A stretch of DNA of 64,000 nucleotides from Ruminococcaceae bacterium UBA1417. Lineage in GTDB: Bacteria; Bacillota; Clostridia; Oscillospirales; Acutalibacteraceae. Location: assembly GCA_002305575.1 (NCBI GenBank), contig DBPP01000002.1:12230-76229 (forward strand). The letters are read 5' to 3'. Positions within the stretch are counted from its first letter, which is position 1. Each line of letters begins with the position of its first letter. A program made the position numbers and the translations under genes. Shown here in pieces: positions 60,200 through 64,000 of the stretch. The notes beneath the pieces were generated by a model that was not told where the DNA came from, searched no databases, and was given only the letters and a program-made list of their open reading frames with translations.

Positions 60200-61990
60200 A
60201 TGCAAAAAAGAAAACTCTGGCTGCTGATCTCCAAGGCGGCATACCCGGAAGTATCCTTGATCACACCGACGCTGGCCTGGATCGCCGCGCACGCCGGTGT
60301 GGATTTCGAGTGCTATTTTGAGGACTTTCGGGACGGCCGGCTTTTTGCCAGATCCGGTTCTACGGTTTTGGGCGGAAGACACTTTGAGCACTTCAATTAT
60401 CTGAATGCAGTTGCGGATGTTTCCTACATCCTTTTTGGCGATTGTGTACTTTTCCGATCCAGTGTGCAGGCGTTTGGTGCGCCGATTCTGGTGGATACCG
60501 CAGATTTGCAAACGCTTTATCGCACGATGCTGGAGCATGCCGGTATTTCTGAAGAACCGGAAATCCTTTTCTTTTCGGAAAAGCTGCTGGCGGGGAGGAC
60601 GGAAAAGAGCCGCTGCGTTCTTCCGTATTTTTTCCCCGACATTTATTATCATAAACGCCTCGCATATCCGCTGCACAGCGATGTCCAGGGAAAAAAGCGC
60701 ATGGCGGTCCTCTGTTCTGCGGAAAGCGAGCAGCCGTCGGTTCCGGTTCTGGATTCGATATCCCCGCAGGATACCTACGGAAGTATAACGCTGCGCATCG
60801 CCAAAAGAAATCTCTCTTTTTCCAAGGGCGTGGCTTTTGGCGATCCGGATGCCATTGTTTCGCAGATTGCCACCCTGTGCAGAGAAAATCGCGTGGCCGT
60901 TTTTGGAGAGGCCAGGCATTTGCAAAGCCGGGATATCGTTTTCAACGATTATACGGAAGCCGTCTCGGAAATCAATGGTGAGACAGCCGAGCTTTGTCGT
61001 GCCGTTGATAACCCGGTCCTGTTGGGCAGGCAAACCGGAGACGGAGATCTTTTTGCGTGGGGCAAAAAGGGAATTTGCATGCAGATATTGGATCCGAACC
61101 GCCCGACGTTCCCCATTGTCAAAGAATTTCGGCATCCGTGGGCTGGGAGAGGAGAATCCATCTACGACCGGGAACCGAATGACGCCCAACTGGAGCGGTA
61201 TGCCAGGCAAGGCAAAATTTTAGCCAGCCTCATCTTCCATTCCGGAGAGATCGCGCACAATGAAGCCATGCTGAATTTGGTGGAATACTGCACGATTACG
61301 GGCCTGAAGGTGGGGATTGCGGTTCATGCTGCCCGGTACCAAACCTGCCCGCAGGCGTGGGAACTCATCCATGTTCCCGTGGAAAACGGCGGAGCGCTGG
61401 GGTTGGTCGAGCCCCTGCTGCATTCGGGTGGCAGAGGGGTTATGGCCGAATGGGGGTGTGCGCCGGAACAGCTGCGCGCGCATTGCCGGCATGCGCTGAA
61501 AGAAATCGAAGCGATTTCCGGGGCGGAAAATCTTCCCAAAGGTTATTTTGCCTTTTGCGATACGGATCTGGCAACCTTGCAAAGCGTAGATTCCCGGCTG
61601 TTTTCCGCTGCGGAACAGAGCGGTCTGAAATATTTTGTTTCTTGTGCGCGGCCCGGAAGAAATCTTATCCTGCAGCAGAACGATAACTTCCTGGCAATCA
61701 ATCAAAGCACACGATGCCAGTGTTACGGATCGCCGTTTGTCAGAATCAACGCGGTGGAGAATCTGCGGGAAAACTGCGCCGTGATCGCACCAGGATGGAT
61801 ATTGACCACCATGGATTCGCCGGTTGTCTCTTTCAATCCGTACATCTGGCAGAGAGGCAACCGTTTTGTGGAAATTGCGGACTATTTCCTGCATAATGAA
61901 GCCATTGTCAATGCAACGCCCCATACAGTCGCGCGGTATGCCCGCATTCTGCATAAAATGGGCTATCTCCCGCCGGTGGATGCGCTGTAA
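60200..61990 (+). CDS. protein of unknown function in a sugar transport operon
   Basis: I do not recognise this 596-residue protein. It has no signal peptide or membrane segment. Residues 1-110 alternate strand and helix (LWLLISKAAYPE, VDFECYFEDFRDG). A middle region ends with a WAGRGESIYDREPND motif near residue 315. The last 270 residues look like an alpha/beta barrel segment, with conserved-looking HSGEIAHNEAML, HAARYQTCPQAW, HSGGRG and EWGCAPEQLRAHC. Its start, with GGGAGGGG upstream, is 15 nt after the FAD oxidoreductase, so the two probably act together. A cytosolic catabolic enzyme is plausible; nothing more can be claimed. Confidence 0.75.
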   Translation: MQKRKLWLLISKAAYPEVSLITPTLAWIAAHAGVDFECYFEDFRDGRLFARSGSTVLGGRHFEHFNYLNAVADVSYILFGDCVLFRSSVQAFGAPILVDTADLQTLYRTMLEHAGISEEPEILFFSEKLLAGRTEKSRCVLPYFFPDIYYHKRLAYPLHSDVQGKKRMAVLCSAESEQPSVPVLDSISPQDTYGSITLRIAKRNLSFSKGVAFGDPDAIVSQIATLCRENRVAVFGEARHLQSRDIVFNDYTEAVSEINGETAELCRAVDNPVLLGRQTGDGDLFAWGKKGICMQILDPNRPTFPIVKEFRHPWAGRGESIYDREPNDAQLERYARQGKILASLIFHSGEIAHNEAMLNLVEYCTITGLKVGIAVHAARYQTCPQAWELIHVPVENGGALGLVEPLLHSGGRGVMAEWGCAPEQLRAHCRHALKEIEAISGAENLPKGYFAFCDTDLATLQSVDSRLFSAAEQSGLKYFVSCARPGRNLILQQNDNFLAINQSTRCQCYGSPFVRINAVENLRENCAVIAPGWILTTMDSPVVSFNPYIWQRGNRFVEIADYFLHNEAIVNATPHTVARYARILHKMGYLPPVDAL

Positions 61991-62160
61991 AAACGGCCTT
62001 TGCGCGGAAAAGGCCTCTCGGTTTCCGGCGCCGTGCGAGCGATTCTACCAGTATTCCGCTCAAGCGTTCGGCGGGCCGGGCCAAGACACGGCTGGAACGG
62101 GTCACCTGCACGGAGGGAAGCCGAAGCATCTGAAGCGGAGAAAATAATCCACAGCAAAAG

Positions 62161-62221
62161 ACACCCCTGAACCCAAGCGACAGCGATAGGCCGCTCCGGT
62201 TCAGGGGTGTTTCGGCTTTTT
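62161..62221 (+). terminator. terminator of the sugar operon
   Basis: ACACCCCTGAACC pairs with GGTTCAGGGGTGT over a 24-nt loop, followed by TTCGGCTTTTT, about 170 nt past the last stop. The region between holds only a short GGCCTTT/AAAGGCC hairpin. Confidence 0.8.
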
Positions 62222-62244
62222 GGGAAAAACGGTACCAGAGAAAC

Positions 62245-62279
62245 AAAAAAAGATGTGCACAACTTTTGTTGTGCACATC
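62245..62279 (-). terminator. terminator of tRNA-Val
   Basis: On the minus strand, GATGTGCACAAC-AAAA-GTTGTGCACATC is followed by TTTTTTTG, just past the tRNA 3' end. Confidence 0.9.
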
Positions 62280-62287
62280 CAAAACTA

Positions 62288-62364
62288 TGGTGGAAACGCG
62301 CGGGCTCGAACCGCGGACCTCCTGCGTGTGAAGCAGGCACTCTAACCAGCTGAGCTACGCTTCC
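62288..62364 (-). tRNA. tRNA-Val (anticodon CAC)
   Basis: A complete cloverleaf is visible: acceptor GGAAGCG/CGTTTCC with one G-U pair, D-arm AGCTCAGCTGGTTAGAG, anticodon arm CCTGC-TTCACAC-GCAGG with anticodon CAC, and a T-arm with GGTTCGAGCC. Discriminator A is followed by encoded CCA. Confidence 0.95.
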
Positions 62365-62375
62365 GAATACCAGCT

Positions 62376-62611
62376 AATTTTAACACACTTTTTTTGATTT
62401 GTAAAGGGTAAAAAGCAAAATTTTTTATTTCTGTGCGAAAAAACGTTTTGTCGACCGTCTCGCGCTTTCTCGACATCCTATTTCTCTTTGTTGTGTTATG
62501 CTCAATTTCGCGCGGTTTTGGTTACTGCTAGCTGGTCGCAAAATTCTTATGTGAATTACACAAAGGACAGGTTAAATTCATGGATTATTATTAGAAAATA
62601 GCTAAAAAGCC
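62376..62611. other. AT-rich gene-free stretch upstream of glgB
   Basis: No coding sequence with a ribosome binding site is seen. The base composition is more AT-rich than the surroundings. It leads into the glgB promoter. Confidence 0.5.
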
Positions 62612-62639
62612 TTGCACTTTTTTCTTATTGTGGTATTAT
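62612..62639 (+). promoter_or_regulatory. promoter of glgB
   Basis: TTGCAC (62612-62617) and TATTAT (62634-62639) are spaced by 16 nt. Confidence 0.7.
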
Positions 62640-62645
62640 ATGTAC

Positions 62646-62822
62646 ATAAAGCGATGCGCAGATGGGGCTGCGCATGTGAATTGTGCCGCAAATTGCAGCA
62701 GATGTGGTTGCAGCGTGCGGATTAGGAAGCAGCGAAAGGGCTGCAGAGCAGGAAAGCAGGGCGTATGTGGATTAAAATTGTGCTTTCCGCATGGCCCTCA
62801 AACGGAAAGGATGGTTTCAACA
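62646..62822 (+). other. structured untranslated leader of glgB
   Basis: The roughly 177-nt leader starts with a hairpin ATGCGCAG/CTGCGCAT (62654-62675) at the transcript 5' end. It also holds a second long-range pairing GGAAAGC/GCTTTCC (62751-62757 with 62782-62788). No known riboswitch motif was recognised. Confidence 0.45.
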
Positions 62823-64000
62823 ATGAGCGAAAATAATCCGGCAGTGGTACCAGAGGGCAATGTACCGCTCTATCTGTTCCGAAGCGGAAAAAACAGCCAC
62901 GCTTATGAATATATGGGTGTGCACAATACGCTCCACGACGGCAAGGCGTGTTCCGTCTGCCGCGTATGGGCGCCGAACGCACAGGCCGTTTCGATCACCG
63001 GCGATTTCTGCGGTTGGGACCCCGACCGTTTCCCGCTGAAGAAAATCGATGATGCCGTATGGGAAGGCTATACGGACGAGCCTCTCGAACAATTTGCCAC
63101 GTACAAGCTGGCCATTACGGATAGCAACGGCAATACGGTCCTCAAGTGTGACCCCTATGCTTTCCATGCGGAGACGCGCCCGGCTACGGCCTCGCGCTTC
63201 TACGATATATCCGGCTACGCCTGGAAGGACAGCGCGTGGTTCGAATACAAGAAGAAAAATCCGCATTATAACCAGCCGGTCAACATTTACGAGATGCACG
63301 CGGGCTCCTGGCGCAAATATGAGGACGGTTCTGTTTTCTCCTATGAGAAGCTGGCGGATGAGTTGATTCCCTACGTGAAAGACATGGGCTTTACGCATAT
63401 TGAGCTCATGCCGCTTACGGAGTATCCGTTCGACGCTTCCTGGGGCTATCAGGTCACAGGGTATTTTGCACCGACCTCCCGTTACGGTACGCCGAAGGAT
63501 TTCATGCGGTTTGTCGACCGCTGTCATCAGGCCGGTATCGGCGTCATTATGGACTGGGTTCCGGCACATTTCCCGCGCGACGAAGCGGGGCTGGCGAAGT
63601 TTGACGGTGGCCCCTGCTACGAGTACGCCGATCCCCGCAAGGGCGAGCACAAGGAATGGGGCACGCTGGTCTTTGACTACGGGCGCACTGAGGTCGTCAG
63701 CTTTCTGACGTCGAGCGCGCTGTTCTGGGTGAAAGAGTACCATATCGACGGCTTGCGCGTGGATGCCGTGGCCTCGATGCTCTATCTCGACTACAACCGC
63801 CGCGACGGCGAGTGGATCGCCAACAAGAATGGCGGCAAGGAAAATCTGGAGGCGGTGGCCTTCCTGCAAAGACTGAATGAGGCGGTCTTCGCCGAGGTGC
63901 CGGAGGTCATGATGATTGCCGAGGAGAGCACGGCGTGGCCGATGGTCACAAAGCCGACGTTTATGGGCGGCTTGGGCTTCAATTACAAGTGGAACATGGG
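62823..64000 (+). CDS. glgB: 1,4-alpha-glucan branching enzyme, 3' end cut by window
   Basis: The first 392 codons of glycogen branching enzyme are present. It forms alpha-1,6 branches in glycogen. Visible are an N-terminal CBM48 domain ([21 protein letters not shown], residues 40-60) and the GH13 barrel motifs [18 protein letters not shown] (region I), [16 protein letters not shown] (region II, with nucleophile Asp) and the acid-base IAEEST (region III). ATG 62823 follows GGAAAGGATGG. The gene continues past base 64000, as is normal for a protein of about 640 residues. Confidence 0.95.
   Translation, partial: MSENNPAVVPEGNVPLYLFRSGKNSHAYEYMGVHNTLHDGKACSVCRVWAPNAQAVSITGDFCGWDPDRFPLKKIDDAVWEGYTDEPLEQFATYKLAITDSNGNTVLKCDPYAFHAETRPATASRFYDISGYAWKDSAWFEYKKKNPHYNQPVNIYEMHAGSWRKYEDGSVFSYEKLADELIPYVKDMGFTHIELMPLTEYPFDASWGYQVTGYFAPTSRYGTPKDFMRFVDRCHQAGIGVIMDWVPAHFPRDEAGLAKFDGGPCYEYADPRKGEHKEWGTLVFDYGRTEVVSFLTSSALFWVKEYHIDGLRVDAVASMLYLDYNRRDGEWIANKNGGKENLEAVAFLQRLNEAVFAEVPEVMMIAEESTAWPMVTKPTFMGGLGFNYKWNM

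Noticed and set aside
62288..62364. tRNA-Val as an att site for an integrated element
   Set aside because: No integrase gene and no obvious direct repeat of the tRNA 3' end were found by eye in the window; kept only as a check under the AT-rich block.

Overview
The window reads as a GC-rich chromosomal segment of an anaerobic, spore-former-type Firmicute (Clostridia, most likely Oscillospirales/Ruminococcaceae-like). The reasons are strong AGGAGG-type ribosome binding sites, a T-box leader, sigma-A promoters with 17-nt spacers, 2-hydroxyacyl-CoA dehydratase activator homologues, Hdr/Flx flavin-based electron-transfer genes, class II GalT, TagGH-like export genes, and no sign of oxygen respiration. 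The lineage is inferred from gene content only. No rRNA, CRISPR array, phage or intact insertion sequence was seen; two tRNAs are present.

Layout. 1-5.6 kb: a P-loop ATPase, then a two-gene 2-hydroxyacyl-CoA dehydratase activase/dehydratase-like pair. 5.8-8.5 kb (minus): ApbE flavin transferase, a lipoprotein, a NusG-domain-II protein and a Gx transporter, recalling flavin-based extracellular electron-transfer loci. 8.6-13.1 kb: a SLOG/YpsA-like gene broken at a run of eight G, a cytidylate-kinase-like protein, an OmpR-type two-component pair and a collagen-like protein. 13.2-24.2 kb: the centrepiece, one long plus-strand operon hdrB-hdrC-hdrA-flxD-flxC-flxB-flxA, a soluble fumarate reductase pair (Fe-S and flavoprotein subunits), two-subunit fumarase and a small membrane protein. 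24.3-27.1 kb: LysR regulator, DUF1275 membrane protein, Mrp-type Fe-S carrier ATPase. 27.1-29.8 kb: a sigma-A promoter and T-box riboswitch controlling a fused HTH-cupin-acyl-CoA synthetase.

29.9-35.5 kb: lipid kinase, polysaccharide/teichoic-type ABC exporter, lipoprotein, TcdA, and a DUF5060/DUF4038-type glycosidase. 35.6-39.4 kb (minus): tRNA-Arg, a GtrB-like glycosyltransferase and a YfhO-family membrane protein. 39.4-48.2 kb: housekeeping genes (deoxynucleotidase, DusB, DNA polymerase I, RlmA, LMW-PTP, RimI, GalT, esterase). 48.2-51.8 kb: a duplicated CmpB-type membrane protein, MscL with a zinc ribbon, and an autoregulated MarR/YczE pair. 51.8-52.6 kb holds decayed sequence. 52.6-62.0 kb is visibly more AT-rich and holds a YesMN two-component system and a sugar ABC transporter operon that ends in a FAD oxidoreductase and a 596-residue protein I do not recognise. 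The window closes with tRNA-Val and the 5' two-thirds or so of glgB.

How the pieces fit. The Hdr/Flx/fumarate reductase/fumarase operon suggests that malate or fumarate is the terminal acceptor of a cytosolic NADH-oxidising, possibly electron-bifurcating complex. It resembles methanogen thiol:fumarate reductase plus HdrABC, but no hydrogenase, thiol cofactor gene or membrane anchor is encoded beside it. This coupling is inference from gene order and intact motifs. The T-box-controlled acyl-CoA synthetase and the dehydratase activase pair are compatible with amino-acid-derived acyl-CoA metabolism.
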